64,000 nucleotides of DNA, from assembly GCA_024641655.1 (NCBI GenBank), contig JAHECR010000003.1, positions 62,001 through 126,000 of the forward strand, given 5' to 3'. This document shows, one piece after another, positions 8,158-16,294 of the stretch. Under the pieces are notes generated by a model. That model saw only the letters and a list, made by a program, of their open reading frames with translations, was not told the origin of the DNA and did no database searches. The first letter of the stretch is position 1; every line of letters starts with the position of its first letter. Made by a program: the position numbers and the translations under genes. The DNA comes from Acidimicrobiaceae bacterium. GTDB lineage: Bacteria > Actinomycetota > Acidimicrobiia > Acidimicrobiales > UBA8592.

Positions 8158-9881
8158 GCGTCACCCTCCTTGGCATCGAGCAGTGGCCGTTCCGAGGTTG
8201 CGACCGGGGCGACCGGGAAGTTGCCCAGTGGCGGCGGCGAATCGGTGGCCCATTCGAGCGTGTGACCGTTCCAGGGGTCATCGGCGGCCTCGGCGCTGCC
8301 CTTCCCGAGGCCGATGGCCACGATCAAGTCGAGCAGCACCAACACGAGACCGGCGCCGACGAGCACCACACCGACGAAGCCGACGATGTTGAGCACCTCC
8401 ACGGCGTTGGTCTCGGTCACGAGGTCGTACGCGCCCGGTGTGAACACCCGGTCGCCCTCGTGGAGCATTCCCGCAACCACGTTGGAGCCTCCGGCGAGCA
8501 CCGCGCCGCCGAACATCGCGAGACCGGCGAGAGCGCCGAGGGGCCCGGTGAGACGTCGGCCGAACATCTTGGGGGCCCAGTAGTACAGGCCGGCCACGGC
8601 ACCGATGACCGCAGCACCGAGCACGAGGTCGACGACGCCGGTGAGCACAGTCGTGCCACGCAGATCGTCGAGCCAGTTCGTGGCCTTCAGCAGCCAGGAG
8701 CTGTCGATCTCCTGCACGGCGCCGATCGCTGCGCCCGACACCCGCAGCGCCGCAACCGCCGCGCCCAGCAACACGGCGAGGATCGCCATGATCCCCGTCG
8801 CGAGCTGCGCCGAGAAGGCCGCCTTTCCGCGAGCGAGGGTGTCGCCGAGGCCCCCGAGGAAGCCGAGGGTGGCCACGGTGAGGAGCAGGCTCATCACGAC
8901 GAAGACGGCCTGGTCGGTGACCGAGGGTGCGAAGTAGGGCTGCGCGAACGCACCGAAGGACACGGCGGCGAACAGGCCGATGGCGGCCTGCTGGATGCCG
9001 TAGCGGCGCTGACGGCTCGCCGCGGCGACCGGCACGATGTCGCCCACGATGCCCAGCACCGGGATGGCGAACGCAAAGATCATCGGCTGCGACCAGAGCC
9101 AGTCGAGCTGGAACCACATCTCGCGCACATTGCCGTAGCGGAGCGCATCAGCGCCACGGAAGTCCACCCAGGCGATGGCGAGGTTCGCGAGCCACACCGG
9201 CAGGGCGAGCAGCCAGATCCCACCAGCGACGAGCATCGACCAGCTGAACAGAGGTGTCTCGTAGAGGCTCATCCCCACCGGGCGCTGGCAGATCACGGTC
9301 GTGACGATGCAGATCGTGGCGAGCAAGATGGCGACGACAACGAGCCCGATGGACAGCATCGACAACTGCGTCGCATCGGCGTTGGGTCCGAGCGCCCCGC
9401 TGTTGCCGCCCTGACCGAGGGTGGGGTACCCCAGCCCGCCGTCGACGAACACCGTGACGACGTGGATGGAGATAGCGACGAGCCACGTCCAGAAGGCTGC
9501 AGCGGCGGCACGAGGGAAGGCGATCGACGGCGCGCCAACCTGCAACGGAACGATGTAGGTGGCAAGCCCGATGAGCAGGGGCAACACCCCGAAGAACAAC
9601 ATCGCTGTGCGCGACAGGCTCCAGACCTGGAAGTACTGGTTGTTCGACCCGAAGGTCAAGATGTCGAGCCCAGTGGTGTCGGCGCGTTCGAGCCGAACCA
9701 GGGCGCCGAGTACCAGCGACAGGAGGCCGCCGAGGAGGCCGAAGTAGAGGTACAGCCGTCCGAGAGCCTTGTGGTCGCCGGTGCCCAAGGCTCCAGCGAG
9801 GCCAGTGGCCACGAACGGGTCGGTCGCTACGGGCTCGTCGACAGTGGCGTCGGATTCCGGGCGTGTTTCGGTGACAGTCAT
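8154..9881 (-). CDS. Subunit I-like protein of the heme-copper oxidase fold lacking all metal ligands
   Basis: A 575-residue protein that aligns with CtaD through helices I-XII: AMLFFGVLPLL..TYIVPLQVGAPSIAFPR against MLFLVGIPLG..NYFLPLQIGARDVAFPR, GLYYWAPKMFG against GFYFWWPKIFG, and the tail DPWNGHTLEW. Every catalytic residue has changed: the heme a His of helix II is Ser90, the CuB His of GHPEVY is Gln265 with the cross-link Tyr now Phe, and the His-His pair of helix VII is Gln314-Pro315. Both helix X His are gone, as are the D- and K-channel residues. Only four His remain in the whole protein (37, 140, 474, 540). It cannot bind two hemes and CuB in the usual way. The frame is intact, so it is not a pseudogene. 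Role unknown: scaffold, ion path or assembly partner. Confidence 0.8.
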   Translation of the reverse strand: MTVTETRPESDATVDEPVATDPFVATGLAGALGTGDHKALGRLYLYFGLLGGLLSLVLGALVRLERADTTGLDILTFGSNNQYFQVWSLSRTAMLFFGVLPLLIGLATYIVPLQVGAPSIAFPRAAAAAFWTWLVAISIHVVTVFVDGGLGYPTLGQGGNSGALGPNADATQLSMLSIGLVVVAILLATICIVTTVICQRPVGMSLYETPLFSWSMLVAGGIWLLALPVWLANLAIAWVDFRGADALRYGNVREMWFQLDWLWSQPMIFAFAIPVLGIVGDIVPVAAASRQRRYGIQQAAIGLFAAVSFGAFAQPYFAPSVTDQAVFVVMSLLLTVATLGFLGGLGDTLARGKAAFSAQLATGIMAILAVLLGAAVAALRVSGAAIGAVQEIDSSWLLKATNWLDDLRGTTVLTGVVDLVLGAAVIGAVAGLYYWAPKMFGRRLTGPLGALAGLAMFGGAVLAGGSNVVAGMLHEGDRVFTPGAYDLVTETNAVEVLNIVGFVGVVLVGAGLVLVLLDLIVAIGLGKGSAEAADDPWNGHTLEWATDSPPPLGNFPVAPVATSERPLLDAKEGDA

Positions 9882-10059
9882 GCGGTTCAGACCATGGCCG
9901 GTGAGGCGGCTTGGGATTCAATCAAAGGGCCCGGGACAGGGCACGCCACATGCTACGCGGCCGACCTGCCCGGGGTGCGTACTTCAGCCAGCGACTGTAC
10001 ACACGCCGGTCAGCGCGGGCCGAACTGTCACCGAAATCTGCCGGGTGTGTGTGTCTCAT
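9882..10059. other. Leader region upstream of the oxidase-like operon
   Basis: The 178 bases ahead of the subunit I-like start have no supported gene. They should hold the promoter of the eight-gene respiratory operon, but I cannot point to a convincing -35/-10 pair or a strong ribosome binding site for the start at 9881. Confidence 0.3.
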
Positions 10060-10290
10060 GGCTTCGTTGCGCCATCCATGGCGTCACGCCGCAACCGGGC
10101 CGCGCGCGGCTTGCCACGACCCGACAGCGCCCCACCACCACCAGAGCCGCAACCGCGGCGGCCAAGTCTCCCCTTCGGCTTCGTTCCGCCATCCATGGCG
10201 TCACGCCGCAAACGGGCCTGGCGCGAAGCGCCACGGCCCGACAACCCCCCCACCACCACCAAAGCCGCCATCCCGGCGGCCAAGTCTCCC
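10060..10290. repeat. Two tandem direct repeats of about 115 bp
   Basis: Unit 1 starts at 10060 and unit 2 at 10177, a period of 117 bases. Both start GGCTTCGTT(G/C)CGCCATCC, share CATGGCGTCACGCCGCAA and end GGCGGCCAAGTCTCCC, with more divergence in the middle (CCACCACCACCA shared). The array begins two bases after the ctaB stop and fills most of the gap to the oxidase-like operon. Reading frames through it are low-complexity and unconvincing, so it is treated as an intergenic repeat. It could act in 3' end processing, or be a genome-wide repeat family. Confidence 0.75.
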
Positions 10291-10291
10291 G

Positions 10292-11200
10292 CTAGAGACC
10301 GTTGCGGACCAGCTCGTCGGCTGCGATCGCCCCGAACAGCAACATGAGGTAGGTGATCGAGTACCCGAACAGCCGCATCGCCGCGCGCGTGGTCTGGAGT
10401 CGGAACACCTCGATCGCCATGGCCATGAAGACCGCTCCGAGCGCGACGGCCGACACGAGGTACAGCGGGCCCATACCCGCCACCGGGGCGAACAAGAGCG
10501 TGAGCGCCCAGAGAATCGCGGAGTACACGATCATCCGCGCTGCGGTGGTTCGGGTACTGACCACCGACGGGAGCATCGGGACCGAGGCAGCGGTGTAATC
10601 GTCGCGGTACTTGATCGCGAGGGCCCAGAAGTGCGGTGGGGTCCAGTAGAAGATCACCGCGAAGAGCACCAGCGGGGCCCAGTCGACCGTGTTGGTGACC
10701 GCCGACCACCCGATCAGCACGGGCGCGGCGCCCGCTGCTCCGCCGATGACGATGTTGCTGCTCGACGAACGCTTCAGCCACAGCGTGTACACGAACACGT
10801 AGAACAGGCATGCAGCAACCGCCAGCGCGGCGCTCAACAGGTTGACCGTGGCCCACAGCCACGCGAACGCGGCCACCTCGATCGACACCGCGAAGATCAA
10901 CGCCTCCGCGGGTTGGACCACCCCAGTGACCAGCGGGCGGTTCTTGGTGCGTTCCATGAGCCGATCGATGTCGCGGTCGACGTACATGTTGATGGCGTTG
11001 GCGCCGCCGGCGGCCAGGGTGCCGCCGAGCACGGTGGCGATCATGAGCCACACCGACGGCAGCCCGTGTTCGGCGACCACCATCGTGGGCACCGTGGTGA
11101 TGAGCAGCAGCTCGATGATCCGGGGCTTGGTGAGCGCTACGAAGCCCAGAGCTCGCCGGCGCACGGTCGGGGGCGCATCCGAGCTCACGAGGACATCCAC
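10292..11200 (-). CDS. ctaB: Protoheme IX farnesyltransferase (heme O synthase)
   Basis: A 302-residue UbiA-family prenyltransferase that adds farnesyl to heme b, the first step towards the heme A used by CtaD. The sequence shows LTKPRIIELLL, the first Asp-rich motif NMYVDRDIDRLMERTKNRPLV, and the second region YWTPPHFWALAIKYRDDY, with about nine helices. The start is uncertain: GTG at 11200 is used because the homologous region begins soon after; GTG at 11188 is also possible and neither has a good ribosome binding site. It is divergent from ctaA across an 84-bp gap that must hold both promoters. Confidence 0.92.
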   Translation of the reverse strand: MDVLVSSDAPPTVRRRALGFVALTKPRIIELLLITTVPTMVVAEHGLPSVWLMIATVLGGTLAAGGANAINMYVDRDIDRLMERTKNRPLVTGVVQPAEALIFAVSIEVAAFAWLWATVNLLSAALAVAACLFYVFVYTLWLKRSSSSNIVIGGAAGAAPVLIGWSAVTNTVDWAPLVLFAVIFYWTPPHFWALAIKYRDDYTAASVPMLPSVVSTRTTAARMIVYSAILWALTLLFAPVAGMGPLYLVSAVALGAVFMAMAIEVFRLQTTRAAMRLFGYSITYLMLLFGAIAADELVRNGL

Positions 11201-11284
11201 GGGTCCGAGGCTAACGCGGGAGGGCCCGTGTGGAACAACCGCCGTGATGTCCCAAAGGTGCGGCTGATGCGGGAGACTTCCCCC

Positions 11285-12301
11285 ATGTTCGCTCGTCGCT
11301 CGATCAGCCCGGCGCGCTATCGCGACATCGCCCGGGCGGCGCTCTGGCTCCTCGCGTTCATCATCGTCACGGGCGCAGCGGTCCGTCTCAGCGGATCCGG
11401 GCTCGGCTGTTCGGACTGGCCCACCTGCGAGAACGACCAACTCGTCGCCGAGGTGCACGACGTGCACGCCATGGTCGAGTTCGTCAATCGACTGATCACG
11501 GGACTCGTCTCGGCGGCGGTGATCGCCGCGGTACTCGGGTCCATGGCCCGATCCCCTCGACGACGCGACCTCACCGCGCTCTCGTGGGGGTTGGTGGCGG
11601 GGGTGATCGCACAGATCCTCATCGGCGCCCTCGTGGTGCAAGAGCACCTGCCCCCGAGCCTGGTGATCACCCACTTCCTCGTGTCGATGGTCCTGGTCTG
11701 GAACGCACTCGTCCTGCACCACCGAGCCGGCCTCCCCGAGCAGCGTCCCGCGCCGCGCCGGCGCGCCGGCATCGAACCCGTCGTGCGACTGCTGACCCTG
11801 TTGGCCTCGGTCGTGCTCGTGACCGGCACGCTGGTCACCGGGGCCGGCCCGCACAGCGGATCGGAGACCGAGGCGACCAAGCGGGCGCTGCAGGCCCAAG
11901 GGGTCGACGTCTCCAAGCTCGACCCCGGCCAGCTCGAGGTCGAGCGGCTCCCCTTCGACGTTCCCGACGTCGCTCGCGTCCACGGGGTCACGGTCATGGC
12001 GTTCCTCGCCGTGACGCTCTGGCTGCTCTTCAGGCTGCGGCGCAGCTCTGCCGACGCGGACCTCTTTGCCCGGGCCCAGACCCTGGTGGCCCTCATCGTC
12101 ACGCAGGCTGCGATCGGTTACCTGCAGTACTTCACCGACGTGCCGCCGTTGCTCGTCGGGATTCACGTCGCTGGCGCGACCGCGGTGTGGGTAGCGACGA
12201 TCGTGCTTCACCTCAACACCCGACAGCCCCTGCCCGCGACACCGACGACACGCTCGACCCGACCGCAGGCGACGACCGCGGGGGCTGCGCTGGCAGAATG
12301 A
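11285..12301 (+). CDS. ctaA: Heme A synthase
   Basis: A 338-residue membrane protein of the COX15/CtaA family that oxidises the C8 methyl of heme O to give heme A. It has eight helices in two similar halves. Markers are [19 protein letters not shown] after helix I, His residues in [10 protein letters not shown] and in the later VHGVTVMAF and [11 protein letters not shown] helices (heme ligands in the family), and TGAGPHSG in the middle loop. The ATG at 11285 follows GGGAG by nine bases. The stop overlaps the next gene (ATGA), coupling it to clpS. Confidence 0.92.
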   Translation: MFARRSISPARYRDIARAALWLLAFIIVTGAAVRLSGSGLGCSDWPTCENDQLVAEVHDVHAMVEFVNRLITGLVSAAVIAAVLGSMARSPRRRDLTALSWGLVAGVIAQILIGALVVQEHLPPSLVITHFLVSMVLVWNALVLHHRAGLPEQRPAPRRRAGIEPVVRLLTLLASVVLVTGTLVTGAGPHSGSETEATKRALQAQGVDVSKLDPGQLEVERLPFDVPDVARVHGVTVMAFLAVTLWLLFRLRRSSADADLFARAQTLVALIVTQAAIGYLQYFTDVPPLLVGIHVAGATAVWVATIVLHLNTRQPLPATPTTRSTRPQATTAGAALAE

Positions 12302-12609
12302 GGGTGATGGCGCCTGCTGCACCCATGACCTCCCCGGTGGAGGTCGACGAGCCGGTCGACGAGACGACCACCGACCCCGACCGTCCATGGATCGTGCTGG
12401 TCTGGAACGACCCGATCAACTTGATGAGCTACGTCACGTTCGTGTTCCAGAAACTGTTCGGCTACAACCTCGCGAAGGCCACGGAGCTGATGCTCGATGT
12501 CCACCACAAGGGACGAGCCGTGGTTTCCGAAGGCACCAAGGAGAAGGCCGAGCTCGACGTGTTCCGCCTCCACGAACACGGCCTGTGGGCCACAATGCAG
12601 CAGGATTAG
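12298..12609 (+). CDS. clpS: ATP-dependent Clp protease adaptor ClpS
   Basis: A 103-residue adaptor that hands N-degron substrates to ClpAP or ClpCP. The core reads [21 protein letters not shown] (compare VxLxNDDxxxMxxVxxVL), then [16 protein letters not shown] and a C-terminal helix-strand unit. The N-end-binding Asp of the NDP region and the His-Lys of VHHKG are present. The ATG at 12298 overlaps the ctaA stop; another ATG at 12307 is possible. It is followed after three bases by a DUF2017 gene, a common actinobacterial pairing. Confidence 0.92.
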   Translation: MRVMAPAAPMTSPVEVDEPVDETTTDPDRPWIVLVWNDPINLMSYVTFVFQKLFGYNLAKATELMLDVHHKGRAVVSEGTKEKAELDVFRLHEHGLWATMQQD

Positions 12610-12612
12610 GCG

Positions 12613-13068
12613 ATGAAGCTGCGTCGAGAGCGAGGTGGCGGGTACCGGATCCATCTCGAGCCGTGGCAGAAGAACCTGCTCGCGAACCTGATCCCACAAC
12701 TGCGCGATCTGCTCATCGACGGGTCGAGCGACATGCTCCGTCGCCTCTACCCGACCGCACATCCCGGAGACGTCGAGGCCGACGCCGCGTACCAGGAGCT
12801 CGTCCACGACCAACTCCTCGCGACCCGCCTCGATGCCCTCGACGTCGTCGAGTCACAGCTCGAGGCCACCCACCTCGACGAGGAACAGCTCGGTCAGTGG
12901 CTCCAGGCCATCAACAGCATCCGCCTCGTGGTGGGCACCCGGCTCGACGTCAGCGAGGACGACAACCCCTTCGACGTCGCCGACGACGACGCCGACCGCG
13001 ATCTGTGGATCATCTATCACCTGCTGACCGAGATGCTCGCGACGGTCGTCGATGCGCTGTCGGGATGA
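12613..13068 (+). CDS. DUF2017 family protein
   Basis: A 151-residue, mainly helical, acidic protein that starts MKLRRERGGGYRIHLEPWQ and continues with NLIPQLRDLL, a YPTAHP segment, and a C-terminal DLWIIYHLLTEMLATVVDAL helix. This is the usual layout of the actinobacterial DUF2017 family found next to clpS. No enzymatic motif is visible. The linkage (three-base gap) suggests a role in or around ClpS-dependent proteolysis, but the function is unknown. Confidence 0.75.
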   Translation: MKLRRERGGGYRIHLEPWQKNLLANLIPQLRDLLIDGSSDMLRRLYPTAHPGDVEADAAYQELVHDQLLATRLDALDVVESQLEATHLDEEQLGQWLQAINSIRLVVGTRLDVSEDDNPFDVADDDADRDLWIIYHLLTEMLATVVDALSG

Positions 13069-13145
13069 GTTGACGACGGACCGGCGCATCGGGACGAGAT
13101 CTCGCCGCTCGCTGCTATCGTGTCGGGACTCCTTCGGGAGCCCCC

Positions 13146-13218
13146 GCCCCGTTCGTCCAGCGGCCTAGGACGCCTGCCTTTCACGCAGGTAACACGGGTT
13201 CGAATCCCGTACGGGGTA
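13146..13218 (+). tRNA. tRNA-Glu (anticodon TTC)
   Basis: A full cloverleaf of 73 nt: acceptor GCCCCGT pairs with ACGGGGT (one G-T pair), D stem GTCC/GGAC, anticodon stem CCTGC/GCAGG around CTTTCAC (anticodon TTC), T arm ACGGG-TTCGAAT-CCCGT, discriminator A. CCA is not encoded. It is the first of three tRNA genes in a row on this strand. Confidence 0.93.
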
Positions 13219-13394
13219 CTCCAAGGCCCGCCGGACCCCAGCGCCGTGCCTGCAGATGACGACCGCGACCGCCATGACCGCGGAGCTGGTCGCAACAAAC
13301 TCCACGAAACTCAGCGTGTGCGATTGGTGTCGGCAACGCGATGGCGTACAGTGTCACCTCGGTTCCGATCCCCGTGATCAGGCCGATGCAATAC

Positions 13395-13469
13395 GGTCCC
13401 GTGGTGCAGCTTGGAGTGCACGCCGCCCTGTCAAGGCGGAGGTCGCGGGTTCAAATCCCGTCGGGACCG
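13395..13469 (+). tRNA. tRNA-Asp (anticodon GTC)
   Basis: A cloverleaf of 75 nt: acceptor GGTCCCG/CGGGACC, anticodon stem CCGCC/GGCGG around CTGTCAA (anticodon GTC), T arm GCGGG-TTCAAAT-CCCGT, discriminator G as expected for Asp. It is followed within 10 bases by a strong terminator. Confidence 0.92.
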
Positions 13470-13477
13470 CGCACGGA

Positions 13478-13502
13478 AACCTCCTCCACCGGAGGAGGTT
13501 TT
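13478..13502 (+). terminator. Rho-independent terminator after tRNA-Asp
   Basis: A perfect 8-bp stem CCTCCTCC/GGAGGAGG (13480-13487 and 13491-13498) with loop ACC, preceded by AA and followed by TTTT. It sits between tRNA-Asp and tRNA-Phe, so tRNA-Phe should have its own promoter. Confidence 0.85.
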
Positions 13503-13571
13503 CATCGCTGTGGGCCGAGCTTGCTCGGTGCACGCCAGAGGTGGCCGGCGACCCTGCCGGATCCCCCACCC

Positions 13572-13644
13572 GGTCGGGTAGCTCAGTTGGCAGAGCGTCC
13601 GCCTGAAAAGCGGAAGGTCACCGGATCGACGCCGGTCCCGACCA
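13572..13644 (+). tRNA. tRNA-Phe (anticodon GAA)
   Basis: A cloverleaf of 73 nt: acceptor GGTCGGG/CCCGACC, anticodon stem TCCGC/GCGGA around CTGAAAA (anticodon GAA), discriminator A. The T stem ACCGG/CCGGT encloses ATCGACG, so position 54 is A instead of the usual T, which would break the standard T54-A58 pair. Confidence 0.9.
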
Positions 13645-13653
13645 CACACGACG

Positions 13654-13683
13654 ACAGGCCAGCGCCGCGAGGCGCTGGCCTGT
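13654..13683. terminator. Hairpin between tRNA-Phe and the helicase gene
   Basis: A perfect 13-bp inverted repeat, ACAGGCCAGCGCC/GGCGCTGGCCTGT, with loop GCGA. It lies between convergent genes (tRNA-Phe forward, DEAD helicase reverse). There is no T-run on either side, so it is a terminator-like hairpin rather than a classic one. Confidence 0.55.
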
Positions 13684-13737
13684 GTCGGTTCTGCGCCGAT
13701 GGCACCCGTAGCCGGTCCCGGCGCTGCTGCGGTGTCC

Positions 13738-15432
13738 TCAGTCGCGTCGACCGCTGCCGAACTGGAGGTGGGAGCGCCGGGCCTTGCGGTTGGGCTGGCC
13801 ATCGGCGTCAACGCCGGCCTCGTGACGCTGCTTGCGCCCGACCCGTGCCTTCAGACCACGCGCCTTCGCCCCGGAGCCCCTTGGCGCGTCGGCCGCCTTG
13901 GCTCCCCCGCTCTTGGAACCCGCTGCCGGCTTGGCAGCCGGTCCGGTCCTCGGGCCAGCGGACCGATCTCGTCCGGGTCGATCGTTGCGTTCGCGAGCGT
14001 CGTCTCGTGCGTCCCGGCTCGGTCCACCGCGACGCCCATCGGCGCCCTGAGCGCTCGTCCGACTCGCTCCGCCGGTGCGGGTGTCACTGGCGTCACGATT
14101 CCGCCCGCTGGAGCTCTCGGGGCGGGGCCGCCGGTTGTCCGAGGTGCCTCCCGAGGACCGACGCCCGTCGCTTTGCGGCTTCGACTTGCGCGCCGGCGAC
14201 GCGCCCCGCCGGGTGCGGTCGCCGTTGCGAGGCGATTCCGAGGAGCGCTCACGGGGAGCACTCTGGGTTTCGGGCCGAGCGACCGGACGCGCGGGTCGGA
14301 TTCCGGGCGCGAGATCGCGGAGCGCGCCGGCATCGACCGACCCAATGGGTTCGTCGAGTCCGATGAGCTTCTGCGACCGCTGCGCGTCCTTGATCTGGTC
14401 GGCCTGGAGCAGGGACAGCACGACGCCCCCCTCGCCGGCACGGGCCGTCCGGCCCGAGCGGTGCACATAGGCCTTGTGATCTTCGGGCGGATCGAAGTGC
14501 ACGACGAGGGCCACGCCGTCGACGTGGATGCCGCGGGCAGCGACGTCGGTCGCGATCAGCGCGTGCACCTTGTTGCGGGCGAAGTCGTCGAGGGCCCGGG
14601 TGCGCTGGTTCTGGCTCCGCCCACCGTGGATCGCGGCGACCACGACGCCGTCCTTGCTCAGCTGCTTGGCGAGCCGGTCGGCGCCATGGCGGGTACGGGT
14701 GAAGACGATCGCGGGCCACACGGCGTTGATCGCTGCCGCGGTGACCTCGCGACGGTCGTCGCGGGTCACCTGCCAGAACACGTGGTCTGCTGCGGTGATG
14801 TCGGGAGTCTGCTCGCCCACCTCGTGGCGAACGGGATCGCGCTGGTAGTCCCGGGTGAGCTTGGCGACGTCGCCGTCGAGGGTCGCGGAGAACAAGATCG
14901 TCTGGCGGTCGGGCAGGGTCTGGTCGAGCAGGCGACGAACGGTGGGCAGGAAGCCCATGTCGGCCATGCGATCGGCCTCGTCGAGCACGACGCGTTCGAC
15001 TGCGGCCAGGCTGAGCTCGTTCTGGGCGAGCAGGTCCTCGAGACGGCCCGGGCAGGCGACGAGGATGTCGACACCCTGCCGCAGCGCCTTGGTCTGGGGG
15101 CCGTAGCCGACGCCGCCGTAGACGACACCGATGCGGACCTCACCGGCGAAGGACCGGAGCTCGCCGGTGATCTGCTCGGCCAGCTCACGGGTCGGCGCGA
15201 GGATCAGAGCCCGAGGCCGACGCGGCTCGGCACGACCGGCCTTGATCACGAGGGGGATGCCGAAAGCCAAGGTCTTGCCCGAACCCGTCGGGGCGCGACC
15301 ACAGACGTCACGACCGGCGAGGGTGTCGGCAATCGTCGCAGCCTGGATCTCGAAGGGCGACGTGATATCGCGGGCAGCGAGCGCGTCGATGATGGAAGGG
15401 GGAACGCCCAGCTGGGCGAACGTGGTGGACAT
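13738..15432 (-). CDS. DEAD-box RNA helicase (RhlE-like)
   Basis: A 564-residue ATP-dependent RNA helicase. In order: Q-motif region (FAQLGVP...PFEIQAATI), motif I GRAPTGSGKT, PTRELAEQ, CPGRLEDLL, motif II DEAD, motif III SAT, then the second RecA domain with HGGRSQNQRTRALDDF, ATDVAARGIHVDGV and HRSGRTARAG. After about residue 365 there is a long basic, Arg/Ser/Gly-rich and probably disordered tail, ending in RKARRSHLQFGSGRRD, typical of RNA-binding extensions. The ATG at 15432 has an AGGAG 11 bases upstream. The 298 bases before it contain no supported gene and may be a long leader. The likely role is rRNA maturation or mRNA unwinding. Confidence 0.92.
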   Translation of the reverse strand: MSTTFAQLGVPPSIIDALAARDITSPFEIQAATIADTLAGRDVCGRAPTGSGKTLAFGIPLVIKAGRAEPRRPRALILAPTRELAEQITGELRSFAGEVRIGVVYGGVGYGPQTKALRQGVDILVACPGRLEDLLAQNELSLAAVERVVLDEADRMADMGFLPTVRRLLDQTLPDRQTILFSATLDGDVAKLTRDYQRDPVRHEVGEQTPDITAADHVFWQVTRDDRREVTAAAINAVWPAIVFTRTRHGADRLAKQLSKDGVVVAAIHGGRSQNQRTRALDDFARNKVHALIATDVAARGIHVDGVALVVHFDPPEDHKAYVHRSGRTARAGEGGVVLSLLQADQIKDAQRSQKLIGLDEPIGSVDAGALRDLAPGIRPARPVARPETQSAPRERSSESPRNGDRTRRGASPARKSKPQSDGRRSSGGTSDNRRPRPESSSGRNRDASDTRTGGASRTSAQGADGRRGGPSRDARDDARERNDRPGRDRSAGPRTGPAAKPAAGSKSGGAKAADAPRGSGAKARGLKARVGRKQRHEAGVDADGQPNRKARRSHLQFGSGRRD

Positions 15433-15730
15433 GGGGGTTACAGCTCCTGCAGCGCGCGAGTGCGCCGCGTCGTTTCCGGGCCGTGGTCGCCGGGACTCGG
15501 CGGCACAGGGCTGATGCGAAGGGTGAGTCGGGGCGGTTCGATGACCGGAGCACCAGCGCCCGACTGCGAACCCAGCGACCGGAAGTCCCGGCCGAAGCAA
15601 TCCCGAGCGTACCGCCGGCGAGGCCCATACCGTGCCCGGCGCCACCACCGCCGCTCCCGGGGGGCGATCGTCGACGCCCGCGCGCTCGCGGTCTTCGTCA
15701 CCGGTGGCGATCGAGGCAGGGCCCGGGAAG

Positions 15731-16294
15731 CTACCCGGCGCGCCCGAGGAGCGCGAGGAGTCGCTCCCCAGGGCTGCTGCCCGCCGGTTGCTGCATGGGG
15801 CCGAAGTAACCGGAATCGACGAGACCATCGGCCATCGGCAACCAGAAGTCCAGCGCCCACTCGGCGATGTCGTCGGGGAGAACGCACGCCGCAGAGCGCG
15901 CCGTCGCGATGTCCCAGGCGTGGACCAGGTTGTCGGTGATGCGGAAGCCGAGCACCCGACCGAAGGACAGATCACCGACCGCGTGGGGCACCCGCCGGTC
16001 GAGTGGCGTCGCCCGAGCCGCTTCGATCGCCCGCAGCGCCGTGCCGCGCCAGACCGACATCGGATTGGCGCCGAGGATCCCGACATCGAGCTCGGCCTCG
16101 ACCGGACGGCGGCCCTCTGCCAGTTCGGTCAGTTGGGCCTCACCGAGGATCACGTGGGTGACAACCTGTCGGATGTCCCAGTCCGGGCACGGGGTGGCGA
16201 GCTCCCAGGCGTCGCCGGGGAGCACCGCAACCTGCTCGCCGAAGAACGCTGCGGCACCGACGAAGAGGGCGACGCGCGGGTCGTCCCCGCTCAC
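15731..16294 (-). CDS. TIGR03086-type (mycothiol-dependent/DinB-like) metal-binding protein
   Basis: A 187-residue protein of the actinobacterial maleylpyruvate isomerase-like/DinB helical-bundle group. Signals are [18 protein letters not shown] (the conserved C-x-W-x(3)-x-V-x-H region, with His as likely metal ligand), [14 protein letters not shown] with a second His, and a C-terminal [21 protein letters not shown] that is typical of TIGR03086 proteins. The GTG at 16294 overlaps the guaA stop (GTGA), so it is translated in the guaA transcript. The substrate is unknown and the link to guaA may be only positional. Confidence 0.75.
   Translation of the reverse strand: MSGDDPRVALFVGAAAFFGEQVAVLPGDAWELATPCPDWDIRQVVTHVILGEAQLTELAEGRRPVEAELDVGILGANPMSVWRGTALRAIEAARATPLDRRVPHAVGDLSFGRVLGFRITDNLVHAWDIATARSAACVLPDDIAEWALDFWLPMADGLVDSGYFGPMQQPAGSSPGERLLALLGRAG

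Noticed and set aside
8154-9881. Calling the subunit I-like gene a pseudogene or a nitric oxide reductase
   Set aside because: There is no stop or frameshift in 575 codons. NorB-type proteins keep the six His ligands, while this protein has only four His in total, none at ligand positions.
10028-10234. Small proteins encoded by the tandem repeat
   Set aside because: Frames only repeat Arg/Pro/Ala-rich peptides and follow the repeat structure; no ribosome binding site.
8262-10295. 677-residue plus-strand frame opposite the subunit I-like gene
   Set aside because: Antisense shadow with low-complexity Glu/His/Gly content. I considered whether the subunit I-like gene might itself be the artefact, but it has membrane helices and motif alignment to CtaD.
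9911-11284. N-terminal extension of ctaA through the repeat and ctaB region
   Set aside because: The extension is antisense to ctaB and low-complexity; a ribosome binding site and the family N-terminus support ATG 11285.
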